From Pseudisothecium myosuroides (lineage: Eukaryota; Streptophyta; Bryopsida; Hypnales; Lembophyllaceae), in the NCBI GenBank assembly GCA_951799445.1, contig OX637296.1, forward strand, positions 21,824,001-21,888,000: a stretch of DNA of 64,000 bases. Direction: 5' to 3'. Numbering within the stretch: position 1 is the stretch's first letter; the number at the start of each line of letters is the position of its first letter. This document shows positions 11,001 to 22,939 of the stretch, piece after piece. The position numbers were made by a program, and so were the translations under genes. Under the pieces are notes generated by a model that was given only the letters and a program-made list of their open reading frames with translations, made no database searches and was not told the origin of the DNA.

Positions 11001-11262
11001 CGTAAACGAAAGTAGTTCATGCATCGAACTACTCCCTAGTTCTACTTCGGACCACTAAGCTTAACGTTAGCTTTGAGAGTTCGGAAGCTCTATGGTCAAG
11101 TGCCAGCTCAATGGTTTCAAGCCACGTGGAGGGTAAGCGTGGCTGACATCTCCGGGACAGATGGCGTGGAGAACGTGATTCTCGGCTTTCCGGAGCTCGT
11201 GGGTCCCGGATCGATCATTTCAGTCTGCTGCGTACGTTCGAGCCACAGAACTTGGAATTTGC

Positions 11263-11474
11263 TAATTTTAGGGTTGTTTGGTTTGGATTGGAATTATCAA
11301 ACGAAGAACTGATCAAGGCAAGGCAGTAAGCTTAGCTTATTATTGTTTTCTGCAGTTGACTTGGACTTGGAGTCTAGGACTCGTGCCTGGCCACTGAGTG
11401 GATGCCGCTTCAGTGGATCCAGTCTGGAAAAAGAAATCCTTTTGGTGCGGCTTTTGATCACAGAAGAGCTGTTG
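11263..11474. repeat. Direct repeat copy 1 (about 212 bp)
   Basis: This is nearly identical to 11598-11814 in the same orientation. It runs from 'taattttagggttgtttggt' to 'cagaagagctgttg', with a few substitutions and small indels. The two copies are separated by a 120-bp piece (11475-11597) that is itself a partial unit of the 9828-10370 array. Confidence 0.85.
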
Positions 11475-11597
11475 AAAACCCTCGATGCAAAAATCCTGTG
11501 AACTAAGGAAGCTGAAACCATGTTCATCTGCTAGACTCTGGAATTCAAGTCTCGTTCTGTCTGCGTGACTAGGTAATGATAATCCGTTGGTAATGTT
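11475..11597. repeat. Displaced partial unit of the 182-189 bp array
   Basis: It contains the same order of blocks as the array at 9828-10370: 'aaaaccctcgatg', 'aaaatcctgtgaacta', 'ccatgttcatctgct', 'ctctggaattcaagtc', 'cgttctgtctgcgtgactagg'-like wording and 'gataatccgttgg'. It sits exactly between the two 11.3/11.6-kb direct repeats, so array and direct repeat were duplicated together. Confidence 0.8.
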
Positions 11598-11814
11598 AAT
11601 TTTAGGGTTGTTTGGTTTGGACTGGAATTATGAAACGAAGAACTGATCAAGACAAGGCAAGGCAGTAAGCTCAGCTGATTATTGTTTTGCTGCAGTTGAC
11701 TTGGACTTGGAGTCTAGGACTCGTGCCTGGCTACTGAGTGGACGGATGCTTCAGTGGATCCAGTCTGGAAAAGAAATCCTTTTGGTGCGGCTTTTGATCG
11801 CAGAAGAGCTGTTG
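11598..11814. repeat. Direct repeat copy 2 (about 217 bp)
   Basis: This is the partner of 11263-11474. It ends in the same 'cagaagagctgttg' and then continues into unique GC-normal sequence. Confidence 0.85.
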
Positions 11815-12247
11815 GAGCTGGAGCTCGCAATCCTCGCATCATCAGTCGCAGAGGCGGGCTCAGTCTCCAGACTACTGTAGCTTGACGTAGACTCGGCAGT
11901 AGCTTAGTGTGGAGTACTGTACCTTACGAATGTGGGGATTGGGGAGAGAAGGGTCGTTTTAGACGGCAACCAGATGGCGTTGTCTGGCGTGGACAGGGTT
12001 GACGGTGAACGGGTTGCCCTGCCACGGCGTGCCACCGAAGTTAGTTGGCGCTGGATCAGGGCTTTTTCTGCACATTTTTTGAATGTGGACAGGGTGGCGA
12101 TGGAGCAAGGATGCTGTTTTGGAGGTGAAACTACGAGAAAGGGGGTAAAGATGGGCCCCGGAAATGCGCCATTGACCCTGAAACGCCATCTGCACTTCGT
12201 GTACATCTCCCAAATCAATTAGAAGCTTACGTCCTATTTCCAACCAC
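11815..12247. other. GC-normal intergenic stretch, no gene recognised
   Basis: Overlapping ORFs of about 95-105 codons occur in several frames on both strands at 11904-12243, as expected for stop-poor GC-normal DNA. None has a recognisable domain. It may be promoter-side sequence of the RING-CH locus. Confidence 0.3.
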
Positions 12248-12477
12248 TTAACCCTTAAAGGACAAAGGAGTGACCCTCGAAATCATCCTTTTGCATTACC
12301 GTGTGAATCATTGGCTTAAAAAATTGCAAAAGTGCTCACTAGAAGTCAAACTACTGTAGAAGATCTTCCCTTTTCACAACAAATTCGGAGGATGAATAGT
12401 TGCATTTCTGTCCTACACAGTTTGATTCCCTCTCATCCATCGGCCATAGAATGGCTGTGTTGACGTTTAAGGGTTAA
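12248..12477. mobile_element. 230-bp TTAA-flanked MITE (short family), intact ends
   Basis: TTAA at 12248-12251 and 12474-12477. The left end is CCCTTAAAGGAC and the right end is its imperfect complement (gtcAACG-TTTAAGGG). The interior matches 310-540 in inverted orientation. There is no ORF. It shares the terminal CCC(C/T)TAAAGG logic with the larger families E, F and others in this window. Confidence 0.75.
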
Positions 12478-12829
12478 GGATTTCAGCATAGCTACGGACT
12501 GGGTTTGGTAAAGGAAAAAAAATCCCATGTGAAGAAATAGACTTTAGATGCATTTCAAATTTTTTGGTATTTTTTAGTCCAGGAACAAAGTTACCATGAA
12601 TTTTTTTTGTCAAGATTCTTTGAAACCCTATTCTTGTTACATAGATATGTCTAATTCCAACCGTAGGCTGGTCAAGAAATCAATTGGAAATCAATGGCTT
12701 ACAATTCATTGTAACTGAGTAGTTAATGGAGGCTCACTTGAGCGGAATAAAAGTAGACTAGACATAGATTTTAAGTTTTCTAGAGTTGGAATTGCCTTTG
12801 CCACAATTTTTGGATTTTGAGTTTTTAAA

Positions 12830-13502
12830 AGTTGGAATTTTTTTGCCAAGTTCCACAATGTTTTCACTTCTATGTGAGTGGTACATTTTAGGAGTAGCTT
12901 TGCCTTGATGTCAAACTATTAGCAACCAAAAAGTTCAAGTCTATTGTTAAAAATAATTTTTTCAAAATTGGAAAATTGTCTCCCCCATTTTTTTGTGAGA
13001 CTCCTCCTAAAATTTTGTCGAACAATGATCATAACAATGAGATCGTTATAGCAAGAAAACTATAATATGTGGAGCTACTTTTTTTTATTGTGAGAATTGA
13101 ATACGTTCAAAAAACAAATCTAATGCAGTATTTTCTCAAGAAGATGCTATGATTGCCCGGAAAACAAGAAGCTCTATAACTTTTACATCACTAATCCAAA
13201 TGGAATGAATTGAAGTTTTTTATGTAAACAAAATCATTTTCTATGAGAAAAAAAATTTAATACTTTTTTTGAATTTTTGTGATTTTTTTGGTCTACCCAA
13301 TGAACTACTCTTTGAGCTTAGGGTAGAATAACTTTTGGTCCAAGAGATCAGTTGGAATAAAAATTATATTTTTAAAAAGGTATCATGTCTTTATATCATC
13401 AAAAAAAAGTTTCAAAAAATTTTGTCACAAATTGAGATCACAGGAATCCACTCAGGCTTCAAAATGTCCCACAAGGGAACATTTGGGAAACTGGGGATTA
13501 AG
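12830..13502. repeat. Old, degenerate family E copy
   Basis: The order of landmarks follows family E: 'gaagatgctatgattgcccggaaaac', 'tgagcttagggtagaataac' and 'tcaaaaaaaagtttc'-like wording. It closes with 'tgtcccacaagggaacatttggg...ggggattaag', an eroded family E end with its subterminal hairpin. The far boundary is unclear. Confidence 0.5.
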
Positions 13503-15690
13503 GAACAATTGGAATTTGGATAGATGATGAAATCTAAGATGAACCGATGATTTTAAAATTTTAACAAAAGATAGGGACATTCACCCCCTTTGCAAAAATT
13601 GAAATGAAATTTAATTCAATGCTTGGATATAAAGATAGTCTACTCCAAATAGTATGGGCAAATCCAACACTTTCAACATCTTTTAATAAATTCTCCCATC
13701 TACCTGTGAATTTTGGCACGTATGTTACTAATGCAATACAACATGCAATTTTAAAGAAAAATCTACTTTTAGTGGAGTAATCAAGTTTCAAAAGGAGTCA
13801 AAACTCTACAAAATTATATAATGGTTGCAAAAAATTCTTTAGATATCATCAAAAACTATGTGATCCCATATATATTTAGTTGATTTCATTATTGTATATT
13901 CTCTCTCTCTATATATATATTATTATCTAAATATATAATACTTCTAAATATTTTTTTTAAATCTCTTTATATAATCAAAATATTGGAAATAATACATGTC
14001 TATAATATGAGGCCAAAAACATTCTTAGCAATCTCTTACTAAACAGGTTAATAGTAGATTATGCATAATTAAAAAAAACTATTTTTAAATATTTTATTTA
14101 TTCTAAATGGGTCATTTTTCCAATTTTTTCCAATTCGAGGAGGCTCCTAGACATCTCATTGACAAAAAATCTATAATCCTTGTGCAAATGCAAAATAAGT
14201 ACACATTGAATACACATGTAAGAAGAAGATTTTTCTAAATTTAGATAAGTTATATAATTCCTTAGATAAACTCAAGTTCAAATTTTTTAACTCTAAAATT
14301 GTATTTTTGGAATTAGGATAGGAATAAAAAATCTATAAAATATCAAACCATGACATTTAATCACATGATATGAATTTTAAAAGAAATGAAAAACATGAAA
14401 AAACTATGCAAGGTGAACAACAATTATATTATTATGGTAATGCATCTTCAATTCTTAGAAGGTATGATGCAAAATGATGGCAAAAAATCCTCTCAATGGT
14501 TTAAGACAAAAAAAAATTGTAAAGAACTCGTTTCTTGCAATCATCTAGATTTGATTTCAAGTTGTAATACACTCATTCAAAGAGGCCAGAAAGGATATTT
14601 AAAGTTGAACAACAAAAATGGTCTCTTGGTCCCTTTTAAAGTTCAAGTAAGATTGAAAAAGTGTGTTAAATGAATTATATTATTCAATATTGCATTGATG
14701 TACTATTTCTTATACTATTAAAATTTTGATATATAACATCAAAAATTGTTGCAAGGAGTTTATGTTCCAACATCTAAAAAATTGGAATATCTTTCAAGCA
14801 AAAGTTGTCAACAACTGCCACTTTGTAGTCTATCAAGAAAAAATAAAAGGTAAAATAAAATAAAATTTAAATTCTAATGAACATTTAATTGGATAGGACT
14901 ACCATAGAAAGGTGTCAAAAAAAATCCAAAGACTTTGACATTGTAGATTTTGAGATTATAGCAATCAGGTCAATAGACTATGACTCCCCTTGTAATGAAG
15001 TATTTTCAATAAACATAATTATTCTTGCAATTTGTACACTACATCATGTAAGTTTCATACTTTCTAATTTTCACAAGTGAATGAGGGATTTTTCATAAGT
15101 TGTCCAATTCTTCCCACCTTGTCCAAATTTTTTTGGCAACATAAGTTTTCATCCAAACACCCAATTGGTATCTTTTAAAATTTGGCAAAGTGGAAATATT
15201 TTCACACCTTTTTTTAAAACTCAAAAAGAGTTGTTGAAAAGTTTTTTAATTATATATAAGGTGTATGGATTGAAGTAGAATATGAAACCATATGTAGGAG
15301 GTGCAATAATAATCCAAATTACAAGTGCCACATGTCATTGGGTCCTATTTTGTATGAATACAAACTTTTATCACTAAATACACCTCAATTCATACACCTT
15401 CTATATAAATACAAAAAAAGTATCATGCTGAGTCCAAAATTGAACTTTCTAGACCTTGCACGGTTAAACAAAAGCAATCGCTTCCATTCTCGTAGAGTTT
15501 GAAATGAAATATTTAGAAATTTTCAGAGAAGAGAAAAGACCGTGAGATAAATTGTTAGAAAAATGAACCCTCAATCATAATGTGGCTTAGGTTTATTGTG
15601 AAAGGTAGAGCTTCTCTTTACTTAAGTTTCCCATACCAATGTTCTAGCTTTAGTTTAGGAATTTAAGCATTTCTTTGCAATAATTTTGAA
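13503..15690. other. AT-rich intergenic DNA, nothing recognised
   Basis: Contains simple (TA)n at about 13905-13922 and poly-A/T runs. ORFs such as 14386-14673 (+) have AT-driven Lys/Asn/Leu composition and no recognisable domain. Confidence 0.4.
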
Positions 15691-15696
15691 TTATAT

Positions 15697-15987
15697 AAGG
15701 TGGGTATCCTCCAAACCACCATTTTATTTTATTGAAGCATAGTTACTATCATCAGACTGGTCAAATTTTCATATTTTTTCTTATTGGCAAATGAAAGGAG
15801 ATTCCAACGCACAAGAAGACTACAACATTTGGATACCTTTTGCCAAAGTTATGAAAGATCCAAGATTTTTTTTTCGTGTCGAGATTCTCTCATCATTCCT
15901 TCAATATACGTACATATTGATTTTGGAGATGTACACAAAGGAATGATGGTGGTTCTAGGCCGGGTGCAATTTGGGGTACCCACCTTA
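15697..15987. mobile_element. Family N element with TAAGGTGGGTA ends
   Basis: The left end TAAGGTGGGTATCC (about 15697) is complementary to the right end GGGGTACCCACCTTA (15973-15987). The interior ('ggagattccaacgca', 'gatccaagattttt', 'gatgtacaca') recurs in two further tandem units immediately downstream. Partial copies lie at 38471-38690, 52715-52845, 53880-54045 and 59520-59759. Non-coding. The transposon superfamily is not assigned. Confidence 0.6.
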
Positions 15988-16065
15988 CACTATAACAAAA
16001 GTTGATAAAAAAGAACGGCATTCAAAATCAAGTGTGGTTCTTTTTAACCAACTTTTGTTATAGTG
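15988..16065. mobile_element. 78-bp CACTA-type foldback MITE
   Basis: The ends CACTATAACAAAAGTTG and CAACTTTTGTTATAGTG are perfect inverted repeats of 17 bp, and pairing continues inward with mismatches. TTA is duplicated at both sides (15985-15987, 16066-16068). A CACTA terminus with a 3-bp duplication is the signature of the CACTA (En/Spm, CMC) superfamily. It sits exactly at the right end of a family N element. Confidence 0.85.
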
Positions 16066-16068
16066 TTA

Positions 16069-16620
16069 ACTTCACCTTTGGTCTTACTCGGTCAATGATC
16101 TAACATTTTGGTCAAATTTTCATATTTTTTTTATTGGCAAATGAAAGGAGATTCCAACGCACTAGAAGACCACAACATTTGGATACCTTCTGCCAAAGTT
16201 ATAGAAGATCCAAGGTTTGTTTTTTCCCGTTGTCGAGGTTCCCTCATCATTCCTTCAACATATGTACATATTGATTTTGGAGATGTACACAAAGTGATGA
16301 TGGTGGTTTTAGGCCTGGGTGCGATTTTGGGTGTACCCACTTGAACTTCACTTTTGGTTTTACTCGGTAAATCAGATTCAACATTTTGGTCAAATTTTCA
16401 TATTATTTTATTGGAAAATGAAAGGAGATTCCAACGCACTAGAAGACCACAGCATCTAGATACCTTCTCCCGAAGTTATAAAAGATCCAAGATTTTTTTT
16501 TTCCCGTCGTCGAGGTTCTCTCATCATTCCTTCAACATACGTACATATCGATTTTGGAGATGTAAACAAAGTGATGATGGTGGTTTTCAGCCGGGTGCAA
16601 TTTAGGGTGTACCCACCGTA
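16069..16620. repeat. Two further tandem family N units (about 275 bp each)
   Basis: Units 16069-16342 and 16343-16620 each run from 'acttc(a/g)c(c/t)tttggt' to 'ggtgtacccac'. They are very similar to each other and to 15765-15984. All contain the 'gaaaggagattccaacgcac' block. Head-to-tail tandem duplication of a MITE-derived unit is the simplest reading. Confidence 0.8.
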
Positions 16621-17158
16621 ACTTCGCCTTTGGTCTTGCTTGGTAAATGATCCCCCATTTTGACATGTTGCCCGATGCTATTGGCTATGACGACAGACCA
16701 TCCCTGCAGACTGTAGCCAGTTGGTCCAGTACATCCGGTACTACCACTTGGACTTGCAGGTGGGTAGGTACAAAGTGCTTCTGGGCATCAGGCTCCGTCG
16801 TACAAGTTTCCAGTAACTTAGAGTAGACTGTTTCCAATTCAACCTCGCCACGACAAGGACCATGCACGACGGACGGAAGTTGATGATGTTCCTACTCGTG
16901 TAGCCTCCAGTAAGTTACGGCTGACACCATAACCCATTATGGACCCTTTCCCAATTGCATTCCCTATGTACACATGTCCAACATTTTCAGTCAATAAAAA
17001 AAATGTTGTTCAGATGTAACTTAGAGAGGGGACGCAATTGGAACTGAAAAAGGTCCATAATAGGTACCAATTGTACAATCGTTGCAAAGGCTGCTACAAC
17101 ACTACTATTGCATGTTTTTGCTTGCCAGAGACAAGGAAAACATGTGCATCGGACAAAC
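16621..17158. other. Intergenic, nothing recognised
   Basis: GC-normal patches are present with only short ORFs. A phrase at about 16947-17015 ('ccctttcccaattgcat', 'acacatgtccaacatttt') recurs at 27630-27700, so a small dispersed repeat is present. Confidence 0.35.
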
Positions 17159-17161
17159 TTA

Positions 17162-17870
17162 GAGCCGCTTCACACTATGGCCGACCAAGTCGAGAGTCCG
17201 TGGCAGTGAGTCCAAACTTTGGTGAGAGTCCAAAGAAATGGGCAATAAATAGGCCCTAAAATTTAGGAATTGGAGCCTTTGGCTAGCCATAGTATGAAGC
17301 CTCCAAAGGCCAAGCCCAAAGTCCAAACTTCACCCATGTATCAATTTTTTCAAATAAAAGATAAAAAAAAAACATGAGAAAGGAGTCCAAAATGGCCTTG
17401 GAAAAAAAAAAAACATGCTCTTCTCATCAAACAAGGAATATGAAGGGTATAAATGGAATAAAAGGGTGGCATTGGTCATTGAAGGGAAGTAGGTTCATTG
17501 AATGCAAAGACTCCCCATTATAATGGTGGAGACTAGGTTTCAAACTCCAATGGCGACAAATAACAAATAACAAATACAATCTAATCTAACAATTGCGATC
17601 TTGTCATTTCTGACATTTTTCTCAAAATCGACGAACTTTCGATCATAGTTTGGGGCGCCGTTTTTGGCCGACCCAAACTATGGTCGAGAGTCCATCGTGA
17701 GGCCATTGCCATGTAGGCATTTACTGCCATGTAGGGTGCCACGTGGGCGACGGACTTTGGATTGTGCCGCCGTGGTGTGAAGGGTCGAGAGTCCAAAGTC
17801 TTGATTTTCTAAAATTTGATTGGTGGAAACCGACGGACTCTCAACCTTCGGCCATAGTGTGAAGTGGCCC
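17162..17870. mobile_element. 709-bp PIF/Harbinger-like non-autonomous element
   Basis: The left end GAGCCGCTTCACACTATGGCC and the right end complement GGGCCACTTCACACTATGGCC form long inverted repeats that continue into 'GAGAGTCCGT'. TTA is duplicated on both sides (17159-17161, 17871-17873). The TTA duplication and G-rich terminus fit the PIF/Harbinger (Tourist-like) class. Internal 'gagagtcca' motifs repeat several times. No transposase ORF is present. Confidence 0.75.
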
Positions 17871-17914
17871 TTAAGGTAGAAGCACTTGTAGTCGATCATT
17901 TAAGGAATTTTGGA

Positions 17915-18220
17915 GTAGATCCTGCACTGTAAAAGGTGGTGGAAATTTTTTCCATGTAGGAAGATAGGAAATATGTAGATTGCAAAATTTTCAGAATTTA
18001 TTTTTCCCAAAATTGAATTTACAGTGAATTTTGGGAGCCAAAAAGTGCATTTCAATCACCAATAGCCAATGTTTAGAGTCTTCCAATTCCGATCATTCAA
18101 AGAACTACTTCCCACTTACTACTTACTACTTCCTTGCTCACTACTTCAAGACATGTGTCATAATCTTATTAGTCCCAACTTTGAAAAAGACCAAAAAACA
18201 CACATTCGAGCCTTGGTTGG
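17915..18220. repeat. Dispersed repeat R, copy 2
   Basis: Same orientation as the copy at 960-1265, with which it shares a collinear set of blocks, including 'ttccaattccgatcat' and 'gacatgtgtcat'. Non-coding. Confidence 0.55.
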
Positions 18221-18797
18221 AAATATTGCCTCCTAGAGGTTGAATACTAGGCGTGGTTGACTACTGGTGCTTCTAACTAAATCACAGGATTGCTCGTCAC
18301 GCTCTACATTTGCATTGTGAACATTGGATGAAATAATTGGATGATATTTCTCTATGATGAAAATGTGACAATTTTTGTGACAGGAATTGTAAAAGGGGTC
18401 GAGACATTGTGTACCTAATATAATAGATGTTTAGTTTGGGTTATGTTTGGTTTCAAGGATTTTAAGGAGAAAAAATAACTTTGATCTCATTGTAAGTGAC
18501 ATTAATTAATAGTATGTAAGAACATCATCAATGCATTAATGGAAAACTTGTTTGAAAATTAAATGGCTTTTGAGTGATCGGTATAGACTTAGAACTTAAA
18601 AGTCATAAGGTATTATTGGAAGAAGATCAAAAAATTACACAAGGGATGCATAACCTCTGTCAACAATCTTTCAAATTGATTTTCCTATCTACATTTGTCC
18701 AACATTTTAGCCATTAGGCATCCCATATTGAACTTTAGACTGTCAAAAGATCTTCATAGAAGCAAGCTTAAAGACAAAAAGACACAATAAATCACGC

Positions 18798-19865
18798 TTA
18801 ACCCTTAAAGGACCAAATGTTCAAATTTTGAATAATCTATGAAGGTGACATATCTTGAGCATTCACAATCTTCAATTATTAATCTATCTAAATTTTTTTA
18901 GACTCTTGTGTTGGTTCTTTTAGACTTGTATGGTGTAGATATTCAAAACTTTCTTTTGCAAATCTTGTATAGTTCAAGGGATGTAAATATATCTAATCTC
19001 AAAAACTAACTTTTTTAATTAAAAAAATGACCAAAATTATGAGTGACTTCAATAAATAAGTAAAATAAAAATCTAAAAAAATCATTGCAATTAGAGCTTA
19101 ATATTTTGAACTTTAAAGAAAAAAATCTTGTGAAATTTACAAATATTCAATCTACAATTAGGTTTAGAAAGAATTATAATTTTAGGTTTCAAATTTTATT
19201 GGAAAAATCAGTTAGTTTGATAGCTTATCTTGGAACATTTGGATATGATCTATAGATTACATATTACAACATTTGTTTAAAAGTCATCATAAAATTAGTA
19301 TTTTAAGTAACATTTTATCTTATATCTCTATAATTTGGAAAATATGGACTACCCTTTAAGAATGGGAATCCCAATCTACAAATTATTATAAAATACAGCT
19401 TGAACAATTAAATGATGACTTTCAAATAAACATTGTAAAATGTAATCCATAGATCAAATCTAGATAGTTAGATTAGCTTTTGGCTAACCAATATTTTTCA
19501 ATAAAATTTGAAGCCAAAGATTAAAAATTCTTTCTAAAATTGATTGCAAATAAAATATTTGTAATTTTTACAAGATTTTTTTCATTAAATACAAAATGTT
19601 AAAGTTTTTATTTTACTTCTCTATTCAAGTCAATTTTGAGGTTTCATTTTTTGAACAATTTTTTTTTGAGGTCAAATATTCTTGTGTTCTTTGAACTTTA
19701 TAATATTTGCAAAATAAAGATCCAAAAAACTATATTGTACAAATGTAATAAATATAATACAAGAATATACCAATATTAGATGGATGACAAAACATCTATG
19801 AACTTGGAAAATGTTTGCATTCATTTGTTGTTTGAAATTTGACCTTCTAGTCCTTTAGGGGTTAA
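18798..19865. mobile_element. 1.07-kb TTAA-bounded giant foldback element
   Basis: TTAA at 18798-18801 and 19862-19865. The ends are CCCTTAAAGGACC and its complement (GGTCC/AGTCC-TTTAGGGG). The whole unit reads as one long imperfect palindrome: for example the left-arm block around 19185-19270 ('caaattttattgga', 'tctatagattaca') is mirrored at about 19440-19520 ('tgtaatccatagat', 'tcaataaaatttga'). The arms are about 500 bp and there is no ORF. A foldback of this length would form a strong hairpin if transcribed. Confidence 0.75.
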
Positions 19866-20120
19866 GAGGTTCATAAAGCACAATCATAAAAATGGCATGT
19901 TGCAAATTATGCAAGCATAGAACTATCAATAAAAGATATATTATTATTTTCACTTTTAGTATTTTGATTAAAAGAATTTTGTTAAAGTATTGGTGTAACA
20001 CTAATTAAGAGGGGTCTTTAAAGACATCTTTAGGGAATCATCAAGGAAGTCTTCAAGGGATCTTTATGGGAGGCTTGGAGGGCTCCACAAGTCTTCAACG
20101 AGGTCTTGAAAGAGCTCTTA

Positions 20121-20574
20121 GAGCATCTACAATGCACACAGTAACAGTGCTTGTATCGGCACTATGCTAAGCAAAAAGTTGTTTGTAAGAAACATTGGTT
20201 TCTAATGCAACCATTATGGATCCCAACACTTCCATGGTCTTGGTATGTAACCCCTTGGATCCGGCAAATTTCCAAAATGTGAAGGGCCCGCAAGTTGACT
20301 CCTAGTAGAAATAATAATGATTGTCAACCCTTTCCCGCATTTTTAAGCGTGCCAATCAATTGAACCTTCCCTTATTTCAATGAAAAGTCTTTTTTTAATG
20401 TGAATTCTTTTCTTTCTTTGTTTTTATAATGCAAAAAGTACATTTGACGTTTGGATTGCCGGCTTTACATTGGATCAATTTGTTTTAAAAACACCAACAA
20501 TATGCATGCCTTATGGAATGCCCCTGTGTTTGCCAATAAAGGGACTATTTACCGAGAGCGCATCGTGGATGCTC
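20121..20574. mobile_element. 454-bp PIF/Harbinger-like MITE, copy 1
   Basis: The ends GAGCATCTACAATG and CATCGTGGATGCTC are inverted repeats, with TTA duplicated at 20118-20120 and 20575-20577. The interior is homologous in inverted orientation to the element at 52860-53331. Shared landmarks include the 'gggcccgcaagttgac' block, the 'aataatgattgtcaa' block and 'gacgtttggattgcc'. No ORF is recognised. Confidence 0.8.
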
Positions 20575-20837
20575 TTAGATTGGAGTCTTGGTAGAGACAT
20601 AGACATAGAGCTAAGAGGGAGGACTTTGGATACATGTTGGAAGGTGAGAAATTGAAAAAAATACTTCCTAATATTTGCGAGATCAAAGCATTTGAATAAT
20701 ATAGGACAAGGTTGTAATTGTCCATAGGAGGAGTTTATATGCTAAACATGTCTCAATCTTAAAAACCTTTATAAACACTTTTTATTTATTTATAATCTTG
20801 TATTAAAAGGAGCAAAAGAAAGTATTATTTTTCCACT

Positions 20838-21771
20838 TTAACCCCCAAAGGCCCAAGGCCTTTTTCTGCCAAAAAACACTCAAAACAACCATTTCTATAG
20901 CAAAGAGTAAAAAAAATTGAAAAATGTTTTTTTGCACATGCAACTATAGGATCTTATACCTAACTAGTATAAGAATATGTGGATTTTTTTTGAATTTTTG
21001 ACCGCACAGATTACAAGATATCTGCATTTAAAGTGGAAAAAACAAGTTTTTCAGTACATTGTGGGACCAAATTTTTTGACTTTGAACATTTTTAACTTAA
21101 AATTTTTTCACTACAAAGTTTTGAGCTTTAAATCTTTATAGTGGTGAATTGAGTTGAGAGTCTAGGAAAAAAAATTCGAAAAATTTAATTATCATTCTTA
21201 AAAAGATTGTTAAGTAGAAGTAGGTACAAGATAGAAGGAAAATCTAAAATATTCATATATTTTAAATGGAATTAAAATGCACTTATCCCAATGGTGAGAT
21301 TTTTCTAGCAAGTAAACTAAACCATGCAAAAAAAATTTGAAAAATTTGAAAAATTGCATTCATAAATGATTATTTTTTTCAAAAAGATGCTCTAACTGCC
21401 CCCAAAACAAGAATGTCCATAACTTTCTCATATGAATCAAAGCTTCTCATAACAAACCCAAATGAAATGAATAAAAGCTTTCAAGATAGAAAAAATATAT
21501 ATTCTATGAGAATTTTATTTTTTTTGTAAATTCAAATTTTTGAATTTTTTTTTTGCTGCCAGGGCTGCCCCCCGTCCCCTATTTTGAGCTTATGGGGTCA
21601 AAACTATTGTTTCTGGGCACCGATTGTGAAAAAAATTATATTCGCACAAAGCTATTCAGTTTTTCTATCTTCAAAAAAAGTTTCAAAAAATCACAGCAAA
21701 AATTCAGCCCCTAGGTACTTGCCCAAAATCCCATTTGTCCCCCGAAGGGACAAAGGTCCTTTAGGGGTTAA
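20838..21771. mobile_element. Complete family E element (TTAA, CCCC(T/C)AAAGG ends)
   Basis: TTAA at 20838-20841 and 21768-21771. End B begins CCCCCAAAGGCCCAAGGCC. End A is the complement of CCCCTAAAGGACC and carries a subterminal hairpin, tgtcccccgaagggaca. About 930 bp. Internal landmarks recur in every family member: 'atttctatagcaaagag', 'aggatcttata', 'caagatatctgc' and 'tgagcttatggggtcaaaac'. No transposase is encoded, so it must be moved in trans. Confidence 0.8.
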
Positions 21772-22342
21772 AATTTGATTTTGACATTCAAAATGATATC
21801 TTTTGCTTTAAATAGAGCAAGAATAACAAAATTAAGCTTCTAAAGTTTAGTCTGTATGCCACTTGGAAATTTTAGAAAACTCCTAAGAAAAAACAATTCA
21901 TTGAAGGGGTTTTCTTTTTAATTTTTAATTTTTTTAATACAAGAAAAGGAACCTTTACTACAAGAAAAAGACAAGCTTCATTGAAGTTTGGAGTTGAAGA
22001 TCTATAACCATGATTTTAAATATGGACTAATACAAAATTTTCCTTTAGACTACACTAATCTACACTGTAATGCACTTCTATTATGAAATTCTAGATTTTT
22101 TGAGCATGATTTGTATTTGATAAGAATTTTCTTCATTTTTTTTGTTGGGAATTCGTGGTAATTTGAAATTTTCACAAAAACTTCTCAAAATTTTATGCCA
22201 AACACCAGATATGTAATTTCATCTCCAAATAATGAAACCAAAAAAATTCACTCTTAAACATCAAAGAAATGGAGGGCACAAAATGAAGGACTTTCAAATT
22301 TGGCTCCACAATCTTGCTTTTTCCCGTCATGCCACTTGTGGC

Positions 22343-22530
22343 TGATGGGCTTTGTATTCCCTATTTTATTCCTTTGCAATGGAACTTGTTTCCTTTGTTT
22401 CAAAAAAATAAAACCTGACTCTTTGGTCATGAGCCTCGTGATGGGCTTTGAATTTTACCTCTTTGCAATGGAACTTGTTTCATTTTTCATTTTTTTTAAA
22501 GTTGGCTCCCCGGTCATAGGCCTCGTCCTT
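22343..22530. repeat. Two-unit tandem repeat (about 95 bp units)
   Basis: Units starting 'tgatgggctttg' at 22343 and 22439 both contain 'ctttgcaatggaacttgttt' and end '(c/g)gtcat(g/a)(a/g)gcctcgt'. The 'tttgcaatg...tttcatt' wording resembles the 3' end of plant L1/SINE retroposons, which is also seen just downstream. Confidence 0.6.
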
Positions 22531-22799
22531 TCGGGGTTCATTGAATTGTTCCGTATTTTGTGCATTCGTGAGTTCAGCATAGTCCAGCCACATGCCATCT
22601 GACAAAATAATGAGGGGAACAGGAGGGAACAGTGAGGGAACACTGAGCGAGTCCAGAGTTCCCGGTTTTGTGCTCCCTGCTGCTGGTCAACCTCCTGTTA
22701 TAGATAATGGACAGAATCCAATCCTGCCTGAACGTACCTTGGCAACTGAACCAAACATTGTCACGTTTAATCAAACAATTCCTTCAATATTTTTTGCAT

Positions 22800-22897
22800 T
22801 TTGGGAAACCAACACTACTGTAGAGTGGGGCTGGTGGGTGGGCTTGTACTTTGCCCTTTGCAATGAAATTCCGTTTCATTCATTTCAAAAAAACTAA
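22800..22897 (+). mobile_element. Plant LINE/SINE-like 3' end
   Basis: The sequence 'ctttgccctttgcaatgaa' then 'ttccgtttcattcatttcaaaaaaac' resembles the common 3' end of plant L1-type LINEs/SINEs, ending in an A-rich tail. Only the tail is recognisable; no reverse transcriptase is present. Confidence 0.45.
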
Positions 22898-22939
22898 AAC
22901 TAAAAACTAGAGTAGAGTGGATGGAAAATGGATGGGACG

